Assembly: GCA_050946935.1 (NCBI GenBank)
Contig: JBMNVR010000014.1
Span: forward strand, 1-64,000
DNA: 64,000 bases
Direction: 5' to 3'
Source of the DNA: UQRS01 sp050946935
GTDB taxonomy: Bacteria; Bacillota; Clostridia; Oscillospirales; Acutalibacteraceae
Below the pieces are notes generated by a model. It was not told the DNA's origin. It saw only the letters and a program-made list of their open reading frames with translations, and made no database searches. The position numbers and the translations under genes were made by a program. Shown here piece by piece: positions 1-8,365 of this stretch (the first letter of the stretch is position 1; every line of letters starts with the position of its first letter).

Positions 1-1656
1 CAGCGCGGCATAGGCCGTCTCGGCCGCGACAATCTTGCTTTCCGATGCGGCAGTGGCGGCAACCTCGCCGATCGCGTCGATCAGCGAGATGACGTTATCA
101 ATCGCTTCCTGATCCACAGAGGGGGTGCTTCCTTGCACCGTAAACCGGACTTCGCTGAGTCCGAAGTAAACGTCGCCCCAGGAACCGACGCCGGCATCCG
201 GATGGGCGGTGATTTTAACATACCGCGCCTTTGCGCCGCCGAAGCGGATCGGCGTGTTGCTGCCGTCGTTCAGGTTGGTGGCGGCCATGTCGGCCTGCCC
301 GGTCGCCTGCGCGAGCTGGAAAGGATATCCTTCCGGGCTGTCGGCAAAGGTGATGTCTTCCTCCGGCTGGAGGGTGTTCCAGACAATCCCGTCGGCCGTG
401 TACTCGATTTTGATATTCTTGAGACCGCGGGTGGTGTTGTTCTGCTGGTTCATATTCCAGATCCACAGCTCGTCAACCGTCTGTGCACTGCCAAGGTCGA
501 ATTGAATCCAAGCATTCGCTCCCGGATTGGCGTTGGTGTGCCACATGGTCTCTCCAAAGCCGTGGTTGTCATGCAGATCATAAAGAGAGGCCTTTTCTCC
601 CACGCCGGCGCCCATACCGGAACCGTTGATTGCATATTCTGCGCCGCGGTTTTCATAAGCGTCCCCGGCCGTTGCGGTGACGCCGGGAAGCACGGTCGGC
701 TGGCCTGTGATGGTTATGCTGCAACTTCCGATGACGCCCGAGCCGTCCTTGGCGGTGGCAACAACCTCCACCGTGCCGTTTCGCCGTGCCGAAAGCAGGC
801 CGTCTGCTGAGACGATGGCTATATTCTCTGCCGAATCGGTCACGCTCCATTCGACGGTTTGCACGGTGGCGTTGGACGGCTGAATCGTGGCCTGCATTTG
901 CAGGGTGCCTCCCGGTACGGAGATGGCGTTTGTTCCTGACGGATTGGAAACGCTGATGCCGCTGACCGGTACGGTCTCTTCCGAGCTGGTAAACCGGACT
1001 TCGCTGAGTCCGAAGTAAACGTCGCCCCAGGAACCGACGCCGGCATCCGGATGGGCGGTGATTTTAACATACCGCGCTTTTGCGCCGCCGAAGCGGATCG
1101 GCGTGTTGCTGCCGTCGTTCAGGTTGGTGGCGGCCATGTCGGCCTGCCCGGTCGCCTGCGCGAGCTGGAAAGGATATCCCTCCGGGCTGTCGGCAAAGGC
1201 GATGCCTTCCTCCGGCTGGAGGGTGTTCCAGACAATCCCGTCGGCCGTGTACTCGATTTTGATATTCTTGAGACCGCGGGTGGTGTTGTTCTGCTGGTTC
1301 ATATTCCAGATCCACAGCTCGTCCAGAGCGAAAGCCGAGCCGAAATCGACCTGAACCCAGGCGTTCGCCCCCGGATTGGCGTCGGTGTGCCACATGGTGA
1401 AGGCGTTGGCATGTGCGTCATGCAGGGCAGCCGTTCCTTCTCCCGTAAGGCCGCTGCCGTCAATAATCAGCGTGGGGCGTTGGTCGCTGTACTGATTTCC
1501 GGCGATCGCGTCGACGGCGGTGAGAAGATGGGCAGTACCCCCGGCGCAAACGGTTGCCGGAGCCAGAATGCCCAGGAACAGCCCGGCGCACAGTGCACAG
1601 CAAAGGAAATTGTGCAGGCCGCGCCGAAGATTGCTAAGACATTTGCTTTGTGTCAT
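1..1656 (-). CDS. Secreted protein with two F5/8C (discoidin) modules, C-terminus cut by window edge
   Basis: The gene reads leftward from an ATG at 1656 and leaves the window, so 552 residues are visible and the C-terminus is missing. Residues 1-38 look like a signal peptide with a hydrophobic core (LCCALCAGLFLGILAP). Two F5/8C-type modules lie at about 45-225 and 320-506 (each with MWHT, ELWIWNMNQ and RYVKITAHP), separated by a BIG2-type Ig domain (about 230-315). A short helical, FIVAR-like stretch follows. F5/8C modules usually bind sugars on glycans or cell surfaces; no catalytic domain is visible, so an enzymatic part may lie beyond the edge. The AAAGGA ribosome site sits about 10 nt upstream. 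The two modules are nearly identical in DNA (see repeats). Confident on domains, not on role. Confidence 0.85.
   Translation of the reverse strand, partial: MTQSKCLSNLRRGLHNFLCCALCAGLFLGILAPATVCAGGTAHLLTAVDAIAGNQYSDQRPTLIIDGSGLTGEGTAALHDAHANAFTMWHTDANPGANAWVQVDFGSAFALDELWIWNMNQQNNTTRGLKNIKIEYTADGIVWNTLQPEEGIAFADSPEGYPFQLAQATGQADMAATNLNDGSNTPIRFGGAKARYVKITAHPDAGVGSWGDVYFGLSEVRFTSSEETVPVSGISVSNPSGTNAISVPGGTLQMQATIQPSNATVQTVEWSVTDSAENIAIVSADGLLSARRNGTVEVVATAKDGSGVIGSCSITITGQPTVLPGVTATAGDAYENRGAEYAINGSGMGAGVGEKASLYDLHDNHGFGETMWHTNANPGANAWIQFDLGSAQTVDELWIWNMNQQNNTTRGLKNIKIEYTADGIVWNTLQPEEDITFADSPEGYPFQLAQATGQADMAATNLNDGSNTPIRFGGAKARYVKITAHPDAGVGSWGDVYFGLSEVRFTVQGSTPSVDQEAIDNVISLIDAIGEVAATAASESKIVAAETAYAAL
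141..474. repeat. F5/8C module DNA repeat, copy 2 in protein order
   Basis: This 334-bp segment matches 990-1323 with four substitutions by eye and no gaps, offset exactly 849 bp. It encodes the conserved half of the second F5/8C module. Near identity at the DNA level implies a recent duplication or gene conversion. Confidence 0.95.
990..1323. repeat. F5/8C module DNA repeat, copy 1 in protein order
   Basis: This is the partner of 141-474 and encodes the same part of the first F5/8C module. The flanking parts of the two modules differ normally, so the homogenised stretch has sharp limits. Confidence 0.95.
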
Positions 1657-1877
1657 ATTAGATGCATCCTTTCTTCTTTGATTTGTAGCTGTTTATTTCG
1701 ATGTGCCGTATTTTTCTTCCGGTCGCATAAAATGTAAAACAGACGTCGCTCCAGCGGCGTTTGGCGCGGATATTCCATACGCCGCCGGGGGAACGTCCCG
1801 AACCTGTGGAACGGAAACATTGCCGTGACGGGAAAGGGAGAAACGGCAGATTATGAAAAATACGGATTTGCAAGGGT

Positions 1878-1906
1878 ATTGTAGCATACACTTCCGCAGA
1901 TGTAAA
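1878..1906 (-). promoter_or_regulatory. Sigma-A type promoter for the F5/8C gene
   Basis: On the minus strand a TTTACA -35 (1901-1906) and a TACAAT -10 (1878-1883) are separated by 17 bp. This predicts a leader of about 215 nt before the ATG at 1656. I see no riboswitch I recognise in that leader. Confidence 0.6.
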
Positions 1907-2010
1907 TACATAGTTTGAAAAACATTCAAAATGTACGGATAAATTTTGAGAGGGACGGAGAAAAGACTGGGAAATTGTTTTATAATTGTTTTATAAAAGA
2001 TTTTTTTAGA

Positions 2011-2039
2011 TTGAAATTTGTAATTACATATGGTACAAT
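2011..2039 (+). promoter_or_regulatory. Sigma-A type promoter for the PMI-like gene
   Basis: TTGAAA (2011-2016) and TACAAT (2034-2039) are 17 bp apart, in an AT-rich stretch. The 1657-2160 gap holds only this promoter, the divergent one at 1878-1906 and untranslated leaders. Confidence 0.65.
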
Positions 2040-2160
2040 AAAGATGCTGCAAAGCTTGTGCGAACAAAGTTGGGGGCATCTTTTGAAAATGGACAGTTTT
2101 AAACACACGGTTTCCGTGCGGCACAAAAAGCTAAATTCATAAAATACCGGAGGACATTGC

Positions 2161-3915
2161 ATGAACATATCGCCAAAATATCACAATTATGATCCGGCGC
2201 CAACCATTCAGGTAGCCGGATTTTCCGGCGCCTGTTTTTCGGGTCAGGCCGAAATTGCGTCCGAGCTGCAAAGCCGACTGGCCGGCCGCGATCGGACGGT
2301 GCTTGTGGTCGACTGCTATCCCGGCGTCCGCTACGAAGAAATATTGGAGATGTTTTCTCCCCTCTCTCCCGACCACTGCTTTTGCGCGGAGGACTGTGCG
2401 CTCTCTAAAGAAGATTACGCGGTTGAGATCGCCGGCTTTCTGACAGAGGATCCGGTGTTTGGCATTATGTGCCACCGGACCATCGACAGCTTTTTCGACC
2501 CGCGGCGGCTCGCCGCCATGCGGGGGGAGATTGAAAATTCCGGTGGCGTGATCCTGGTTTACGGGGTGGGGGCGGCTCTCCTTTGCCGGGGGGACGTACT
2601 GATTTACGCCGACCTTTCCCGGTGGGAGATTCAGCTCCGCTACCGGAGCGGCTGCCCGAACTGGAACAGCGACAACGCCGGTGCTTTGCCGACCGAAAAG
2701 TTCAAGCAGGGCTATTTTGTCGAGTGGCGTTTTGCCGACCGGCACAAACAAGCGGTGTGGGAGGAGGCTGATTTCTTCCTCGACACACACTTGCCCGACT
2801 GTCCGAAGCTGGTGACTGCCGCCGCCTTTTTCGCCGGGCTGGAGACGGCGGCCTCCCGCCCCTTCCGGCTGGTGCCGTATTTTGACCCGGGCGTCTGGGG
2901 CGGCCAATGGATGAAGGAGCATTTCGACCTCGATCCTGCGGCGCCCAACTATGCTTGGAGCTTCGACGGCGTCCCGGAGGAAAACAGCCTGCTGCTCGAT
3001 TACGGACGGGTGACGGTACAGATTCCGGCCATCGATCTTGTGTTTTACCGGCCGGCCGCGCTGCTCGGAGATCGGGTGTACGGGCGCTACGGGGCGGAGT
3101 TTCCCATCCGGTTCGATCTGCTCGACACGGTGGGAGGGCAGAACCTTTCGCTGCAGGTGCATCCGCCGACTACCTATATTCAGCAGAATTTCGGTATGCA
3201 TTATACGCAGGATGAGAGCTATTATATTCTGGACGCGGATGAAGGGGCTGATTCCTGCGTCTATCTCGGGCTGAAAACCGGCATCGACCGGGAGGAGATG
3301 CTGCGCGATCTCGCCCGGGCCGAACGGGGAGAGGCTCCGTTCCCCGCCGAACGGTATGTCAACCGGATTCCGGCGAAGAAGCACAACCACTTCCTGATTC
3401 CGGCCGGGACAGTGCATTGCTCGGGCGCGGGATGCATGGTGCTGGAAATCAGCGCGACCCCCTATATTTTCACCTTCAAGCTGTGGGATTGGGCGCGTCT
3501 GGATCTGAACGGCCGGCCGCGGCCGATCCACCTGGCTCATGGGGCCAACGCCATCCGGTGGGAGCGGGATACGGATTTTGTTTATCGGGAGCTGGTCGGC
3601 CAAAGCGAAACGCTGGAGGCATCGCCCGAGCGGACGGTCCGGAAAACCGGCCTGCATGAGCTGGAACCGATCGTCACCCTGACCCACCGTTCGGCCGGCC
3701 GGGTGCTGCACAGCACCGAGGGCAGCGTAAATATGCTGAATCTGGTCGAGGGGGCCGAGGCGGTGGTGGAAAGCCCGTCCGGACGGTTCGCTCCCTTTGT
3801 CGTGCATTACGCCGAAACCTTTGTGATTCCCGCCTGTGTCGGGGAATACACCATCCGGCCGTACGGCTCGGCCGAGGGTGGGGAGATCATGACGGTCAAG
3901 GCGTATATCCGGTAG
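2161..3915 (+). CDS. Class I mannose-6-phosphate isomerase-like protein with N-terminal kinase-like domain
   Basis: This 584-residue protein has two parts. The C-terminal part (about 245-584) matches class I mannose-6-phosphate isomerase: LQVHPP supplies Gln and His metal ligands, DESYYIL a Glu, and GTVHCSG the second His, followed by LEISATPYIFTFKLWDW. Such enzymes interconvert mannose-6-P and fructose-6-P in the cytoplasm with zinc. Residues 15-235 resemble a uridine-kinase-like P-loop domain (VAGFSGACFSG, then VLVVDCY), but the GK(S/T) of Walker A is missing, so it probably does not hydrolyse ATP. Family PMIs usually have 300-400 residues; this is an extended fusion. The ATG follows GGAGG at about 9 nt. 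It could serve mannose released by the GH76 enzymes encoded at 21573-26914; that link is inference. Confidence 0.8.
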   Translation: MNISPKYHNYDPAPTIQVAGFSGACFSGQAEIASELQSRLAGRDRTVLVVDCYPGVRYEEILEMFSPLSPDHCFCAEDCALSKEDYAVEIAGFLTEDPVFGIMCHRTIDSFFDPRRLAAMRGEIENSGGVILVYGVGAALLCRGDVLIYADLSRWEIQLRYRSGCPNWNSDNAGALPTEKFKQGYFVEWRFADRHKQAVWEEADFFLDTHLPDCPKLVTAAAFFAGLETAASRPFRLVPYFDPGVWGGQWMKEHFDLDPAAPNYAWSFDGVPEENSLLLDYGRVTVQIPAIDLVFYRPAALLGDRVYGRYGAEFPIRFDLLDTVGGQNLSLQVHPPTTYIQQNFGMHYTQDESYYILDADEGADSCVYLGLKTGIDREEMLRDLARAERGEAPFPAERYVNRIPAKKHNHFLIPAGTVHCSGAGCMVLEISATPYIFTFKLWDWARLDLNGRPRPIHLAHGANAIRWERDTDFVYRELVGQSETLEASPERTVRKTGLHELEPIVTLTHRSAGRVLHSTEGSVNMLNLVEGAEAVVESPSGRFAPFVVHYAETFVIPACVGEYTIRPYGSAEGGEIMTVKAYIR

Positions 3916-3945
3916 CCATGCCGTTTTTTGCTCTGCGTTTTCAAA

Positions 3946-3976
3946 ACTCCGGGGAAACCTTCTCCGGAGTTTTTTT
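3946..3976 (+). terminator. Rho-independent terminator after the PMI-like gene
   Basis: The arms ACTCCGG (3946-3952) and CCGGAGT (3964-3970) run into a run of T. It lies 30 nt after the stop codon. Confidence 0.85.
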
Positions 3977-4018
3977 GTTGGGCACTGCGGATTTTTATGC
4001 GCAAAAGGCGAAAGGAAA

Positions 4019-4038
4019 TTTGATATTTTTCTATCAAA
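4019..4038. promoter_or_regulatory. Dyad upstream of the aconitase promoter, possible operator
   Basis: A perfect inverted repeat, TTTGATA (4019-4025) and TATCAAA (4032-4038), lies 15 bp upstream of the -35. The position suits an activator or repressor of the aconitase operon. The protein that binds it is unknown. Confidence 0.4.
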
Positions 4039-4052
4039 CTTGCAATGTTTTC

Positions 4053-4081
4053 TTGACAACCGGATCGTTTTATACGATAAT
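4053..4081 (+). promoter_or_regulatory. Sigma-A promoter of the acn-icd-rex operon
   Basis: TTGACA (4053-4058) and GATAAT (4076-4081) are spaced by 17 bp, about 30 bp before the chosen start codon. Confidence 0.75.
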
Positions 4082-4116
4082 AAAATATATTTTATATGTA
4101 TGGAGGCTTGATAGAA

Positions 4117-6051
4117 ATGGGTTATACGATTGCACAGAAGATCATCAAAGCCCACCTCGTCGACGGGGAGATGACCGTCGGGAAAGAGATCGGTCTGCGG
4201 ATTGACCAGACGCTGACCCAGGATGCCACCGGAACCATGGCCTATCTGGAATTTGAAGCTATGGGCGTGCCGCGGGTCAAGACCGAGCGTTCGGTTGCTT
4301 ATATTGATCACAACACCCTTCAAACCGGGTTTGAAAACGCGGACGATCACCGCTATATTCAGTCGATTTGCAAAAAGCACGGGATTTATTATTCGCACCC
4401 CGGCAACGGCATCTGCCACCAGGTGCATCTGGAGCGGTTCGGCATTCCCGGAAAGACGCTGATCGGCTCGGATTCTCACACCCCGACCGGCGGCGGCATC
4501 GGGATGCTGGCCATGGGGGCCGGCGGCCTGGACGTCGCGGTTGCCATGGGTGGCGGTACCTACTACATTCCGATGCCCAAAATGGTAAAGGTGAACCTGA
4601 CCGGTCGCCTGCGGCAGGGGGTTGCCGCCAAGGATATTATTTTAGAGGTCCTCCGGATCATGAGCGTCAAGGGCGGCGTCGGTAAGATCGTCGAGTACGG
4701 CGGGGAGGGAATCGCCACCCTGTCGGTGCCCGAGCGGGCGACCATCACCAACATGGGGGCCGAGCTGGGCGCCACCACCTCGATTTTCCCGTCGGATGAG
4801 GTGACCCGGCAGTTTCTGGCCGCTCAGGGACGTGAGCAGGATTATATCCCGCTCGCCTCCGATCCCGACGCGGCGTATGATGAGGAGATTGAGATTGATC
4901 TTTCCGCCCTTGCGCCGCTGGCGGCTATGCCGCACATGCCCGACCGGGTCAAAACGGTGGAGGAGATCGGAAAGATCAAGGTTGATCAGGTTCTGATCGG
5001 CAGCTGCACCAACTCTTCTTTGCTGGACATGCTGAAGGTGGCCAGAATGCTGAAGGGCAAAACGGTTTGTCCTACGGTCAGCGTGGGGATCGCCCCCGGC
5101 TCCAAGCAGGTGCTGAACATGCTGGCCGACTGCGGTGCGCTGTCTGACATCATCGCCTCGGGCGCCCGGATTCTGGAGTGCGCTTGCGGCCCCTGCATCG
5201 GCATGGGACAGTCCCCCAATTCGGCGGGCGTATCGCTGCGTACGTTCAATCGCAATTTTGAGGGCCGCTCGGGCACGGCCGACGCCGGCATCTATCTGGT
5301 GAGTCCGGAGACGGCCGCCGCCTCCGCCCTGACCGGCGTGCTGACCGACGCGAGGGAGCTCGGAGTTGATTTCTCCGACATCGCGCTGCCGGAGAAATTC
5401 ATGATAAACGATAATCTGGTCGATCCGCCCGCTCCGGCGGAGGAATACGACCGGTGCGAGATTCTCCGCGGCCCGAATATCAAACCCTTCCCGACCACCG
5501 CCCCGCTGGAGGAGACGATCGCAGCGCCCGCCATTCTCAAGGTCGGGGACAACATCACTACTGACCATATCATGCCGGCCGGGGCAAAAATCCTGCCTTT
5601 TCGGTCGAACATTCCCTATCTTTCCAACTTCTGCTTCACCGTGTGTGATAAGGATTTTCCGGCCCGCTGCAAGGCGGCTGGCCGAGGCATCATCGTCGGG
5701 GGAGAAAACTACGGCCAGGGCTCGTCGAGGGAGCATGCCGCGCTGGTACCGCTCTATCTCGGGATCAAGGCGGTCGCGGCCAAATCCTTTGCCCGCATTC
5801 ACGCCGCAAACCTGATCAACGCCGGCATCCTGCCGCTGGTCTTTGACGATCCGGCCGACTATGACGCCATCAGCCAGGGCGACGAGCTGGAGCTGCCCGG
5901 CGTCCGCGCCGCAGTCGAAGGGGAGGGGAAGGTCACCCTCCTTGACAAGACGACCGGAAGAACGTGCAGTCTGACTCCGCTGCTCTCGGGCAGGGGACGG
6001 GACATCCTGCTTGACGGCGGGCTGCTGAACTACACCAAAAACCGCGGCTGA
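4117..6051 (+). CDS. acn: Aconitate hydratase
   Basis: The protein isomerises citrate to isocitrate through cis-aconitate with a [4Fe-4S] cluster. Visible hallmarks are the IGSCTN Cys (about residue 297) and the paired cysteines of CACGPC (about 357 and 360), plus the swivel-domain GENYGQGSSREHAA and an early GSDSHTPTGGG. At 644 residues it belongs to the shorter monomeric aconitase class related to LeuC/LeuD, not the 890-residue AcnA type. The ATG at 4117 is chosen over an in-frame ATG at 4096 because GGAGG (4102-4105 region) precedes 4117 by 11 nt and overlaps the earlier one. It is followed by isocitrate dehydrogenase after 46 nt, which points to 2-oxoglutarate and glutamate synthesis. Confidence 0.95.
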   Translation: MGYTIAQKIIKAHLVDGEMTVGKEIGLRIDQTLTQDATGTMAYLEFEAMGVPRVKTERSVAYIDHNTLQTGFENADDHRYIQSICKKHGIYYSHPGNGICHQVHLERFGIPGKTLIGSDSHTPTGGGIGMLAMGAGGLDVAVAMGGGTYYIPMPKMVKVNLTGRLRQGVAAKDIILEVLRIMSVKGGVGKIVEYGGEGIATLSVPERATITNMGAELGATTSIFPSDEVTRQFLAAQGREQDYIPLASDPDAAYDEEIEIDLSALAPLAAMPHMPDRVKTVEEIGKIKVDQVLIGSCTNSSLLDMLKVARMLKGKTVCPTVSVGIAPGSKQVLNMLADCGALSDIIASGARILECACGPCIGMGQSPNSAGVSLRTFNRNFEGRSGTADAGIYLVSPETAAASALTGVLTDARELGVDFSDIALPEKFMINDNLVDPPAPAEEYDRCEILRGPNIKPFPTTAPLEETIAAPAILKVGDNITTDHIMPAGAKILPFRSNIPYLSNFCFTVCDKDFPARCKAAGRGIIVGGENYGQGSSREHAALVPLYLGIKAVAAKSFARIHAANLINAGILPLVFDDPADYDAISQGDELELPGVRAAVEGEGKVTLLDKTTGRTCSLTPLLSGRGRDILLDGGLLNYTKNRG

Positions 6052-6097
6052 AAAAAGCCGCCTTTGCATCCTGAAATTGAAAGAGAGGCTGATCTTC

Positions 6098-7264
6098 ATG
6101 ACAGAAAAATTTATAAAGGACGCCGTAGAAAAATTCGAGGCGCTGCTTGTAAAGCAGCAGGCCCGCGCGGAGGAGATTAAAAAACAGAAGGATTTCGTCG
6201 ACTATGACTCGCTTGACCGGCTGATTATCGGTGTCTGCGGCGGCGACGGCATCGGTCCGGTTATTACGAATGAGGCCGCCCGGGTGCTGAAATTTCTCCT
6301 GGCTGACGAGGTGAACGCCGGCCGGGTTGTGTTTCAGGATATCGAGGGCCTGACGATTGAGAACCGCGCCGCCAAGGGGCAGGCGATCCCGGACGACGTC
6401 CTGGCCGAGCTGAAGAAATGCCATGTCATTCTCAAGGGTCCCACCACGACCCCGCGTGCCGGCGATCCCTGGCCCAATATTGAAAGTGCCAACGTGCGGA
6501 TGCGCAAGGAGTTGGATCTTTTCTGCAATCTGCGTCCGGTAAAGGTTCCCGACAAGGGGATTGACTGGACCTTCTTCCGTGAGAATACCGAGGGCGGGTA
6601 TGCCGTTGGCTCGGACGGCATTCACGTCAGCGACGACCTCTCGGTCGATTTTATCGTGACGACGACCGAGGGAACCGAGCGGATCGCCCGGCTGGCTTAT
6701 GATTACGCTCGCAAGAACAATAAAGGTAAGGTCTCGATCATCACCAAGGCCAATGTAGTCAAGACGACTGACGGCAAATTTTTAAAGATTTGCCAGGAGG
6801 TCGGCCGCGAATATCCGGAGATTGAGACCGACGACTGGTACATCGACATCACGACCGCCAAGCTGATCGACGAGAAGCGGCGCAAGGATTTCAAGGTTTT
6901 TATCCTGCCCAATCTCTACGGCGACATCATCACGGACGAGGCGGCCGAGTTTCAGGGCGGCGTCGGCACAGCCGGCAGCGCCAATATCGGCAAGCGGTAT
7001 GCGATGTTTGAGGCGATCCACGGTTCGGCCCCCCGCATGGTGGCCGAGGGCCGGGACAAATACGCGGACCCCTGCTCGATGCTGCGGGCGGCGGTCATGC
7101 TGCTCAACCACATCGGGCGGCAGGACAAGGCTGCGCTGCTGGAGCACGCCCTGGATATCTGCATGTATGAGGAAAAGAAGCTGACCGTTACCGGGCGGGA
7201 TACCGGCTGCACCTGCTCGGAATTCGGCGACTATGTCATGCAAACGGTGGAAACGCTGGCATAA
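6098..7264 (+). CDS. icd: Isocitrate/isopropylmalate dehydrogenase family, likely NAD-type isocitrate dehydrogenase
   Basis: This 388-residue beta-decarboxylating dehydrogenase oxidises isocitrate to 2-oxoglutarate. It shows GGDGIGP at the N-terminus, the substrate loop ANVRMRKELDLFCNLRPV, the RENTEGGY motif, the metal-binding Asp region (PNLYGDIITDEAAEFQGG) and FEAIHGSAP near the end. The ATG at 6098 follows AGAGAGG by 8 nt, better than the in-frame TTG at 6079. It sits between aconitase and Rex in one transcription unit, so the substrate isocitrate is much more likely than isopropylmalate. Cofactor choice cannot be fixed by eye. Confidence 0.93.
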   Translation: MTEKFIKDAVEKFEALLVKQQARAEEIKKQKDFVDYDSLDRLIIGVCGGDGIGPVITNEAARVLKFLLADEVNAGRVVFQDIEGLTIENRAAKGQAIPDDVLAELKKCHVILKGPTTTPRAGDPWPNIESANVRMRKELDLFCNLRPVKVPDKGIDWTFFRENTEGGYAVGSDGIHVSDDLSVDFIVTTTEGTERIARLAYDYARKNNKGKVSIITKANVVKTTDGKFLKICQEVGREYPEIETDDWYIDITTAKLIDEKRRKDFKVFILPNLYGDIITDEAAEFQGGVGTAGSANIGKRYAMFEAIHGSAPRMVAEGRDKYADPCSMLRAAVMLLNHIGRQDKAALLEHALDICMYEEKKLTVTGRDTGCTCSEFGDYVMQTVETLA

Positions 7265-7334
7265 AGCAAATCCCTGCCGGGCAAAAACGGCCGGGAGGCC
7301 CCGGCCGACTGTTTATGAAAGTAGGCGAACCGTT

Positions 7335-7982
7335 TTGAGCAAACAGGGCAATATCTCCACCTCGGTCATTAAAAGGCTGCCGAGATATTACCGCTTTCTG
7401 GCCGACCTGAAGCTGGCCGGCGTCATCCGCATTTCCTCCCGCGAGCTGTCGTCCCGGATGGGACTGACCGCCAGTCAGATTCGGCAGGATCTCAATTGCT
7501 TCGGCGGATTCGGCCAGCAGGGATATGGCTACAACGTGGAGCAATTGCATGGCGAGATTGGGGAGATCCTGGGTCTTCACAACGACCGCAAGGCGATTCT
7601 GATCGGGGCGGGCAATCTCGGCCGGGCGATCGTCACCCACATGTCGTTTGAGAACAAGGGCTTTCGGCTGATCGGCATTTTTGATAAAAAGGAATCCCTG
7701 ACCGGCCAGATGGTCCGGGGCTTTCCCATCCGGCATATCGACGGGCTGGATGAATTCTGCCGTGAGAATCTGCCGGATATTGCTGTCCTCTGCATTCCTC
7801 GGGCGGAGGCGGCCGAGATGGTCGAGCAGCTGATCGCGCTGAATATCAAGGGCTTCTGGAATTTCAGCCACTACGATCTGTCGGTTAAATACCCCGATCT
7901 GCCGGTGGAGAATGTACATCTCGGCGACAGCTTGATGACGCTTTGTTACAATGTGAACGAGTATCTGGCCAACCACGGATAA
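7335..7982 (+). CDS. rex: Redox-sensing transcriptional repressor Rex
   Basis: Rex is a homodimeric repressor that senses the NADH/NAD+ ratio and controls fermentation and respiration genes. The 215-residue product has an N-terminal winged helix (STSVIKRLPRYYRFLADL, then SSRMGLTASQIRQDLNCFGGFG) and a Rossmann domain with GAGNLGRAI. The start is taken as a TTG at 7335 because it gives the usual family length and places the conserved region near the N-terminus; the nearest ATG (7315) is out of frame. AAAGTAGG lies about 9 nt upstream. Cotranscription with acn and icd is likely, with a 70 nt gap. I saw no obvious Rex operator in the operon leader. Confidence 0.93.
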   Translation: MSKQGNISTSVIKRLPRYYRFLADLKLAGVIRISSRELSSRMGLTASQIRQDLNCFGGFGQQGYGYNVEQLHGEIGEILGLHNDRKAILIGAGNLGRAIVTHMSFENKGFRLIGIFDKKESLTGQMVRGFPIRHIDGLDEFCRENLPDIAVLCIPRAEAAEMVEQLIALNIKGFWNFSHYDLSVKYPDLPVENVHLGDSLMTLCYNVNEYLANHG

Positions 7983-8245
7983 ACCGGCGGTGGATTGTAT
8001 TTCCCGGGCATCGAACATACTCTCTGTGTACAAGGGACAGCACGGCATTTCGGAGTTGAAAGAATATCCGGGTTTTGTTATCCTTATTGCCGGGCGGCAG
8101 CCCGGCTGCCTCACCCGTCTTGCTGGCAAGAAAAGGACGATGGCGGGCTGCTGCCCGGCAAGGATGATGGCGTTGCCGGCACTGATTTTTGCTCGCTTGG
8201 AAGTGCGTTGCCTTCTGTACATCGAGCGCATTGTCTGATTTGTAA
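7983..8245. other. Intergenic stretch with no convincing gene
   Basis: The segment between rex and its terminator contains an 82-codon open frame (7990-8238) with no ribosome site and no recognisable composition. Several GC-rich runs such as GCCCGGC and GCCGGGC recur in it, but I see no clear element. Confidence 0.4.
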
Positions 8246-8286
8246 ACGCGGGCGGGAATCTAAGAAGGGATTCCGCCCGCGTTTTT
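8246..8286 (+). terminator. Terminator between rex and tcdA
   Basis: A GC-rich stem of about 14 bp with one bulge (ACGCGGGCGG... paired with ...CGCCCGCGT) is followed by TTTTT at about 8282. Confidence 0.75.
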
Positions 8287-8365
8287 CCTGCCTCCGAGGG
8301 ACGGTTTTGGCGGGATGCGAAAATGGAAAAAGCCGCGCGTTTGCGCGGGAGGAGGCGTATGCAGG

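Noticed and set aside
2137..4479. A 780-codon minus-strand frame
   Set aside because: It is antisense to the PMI-like gene and part of aconitase, and reflects GC-rich codon positions, not a protein family.
7990..8238. An 82-codon gene after rex
   Set aside because: There is no ribosome site and no recognisable or protein-like pattern.
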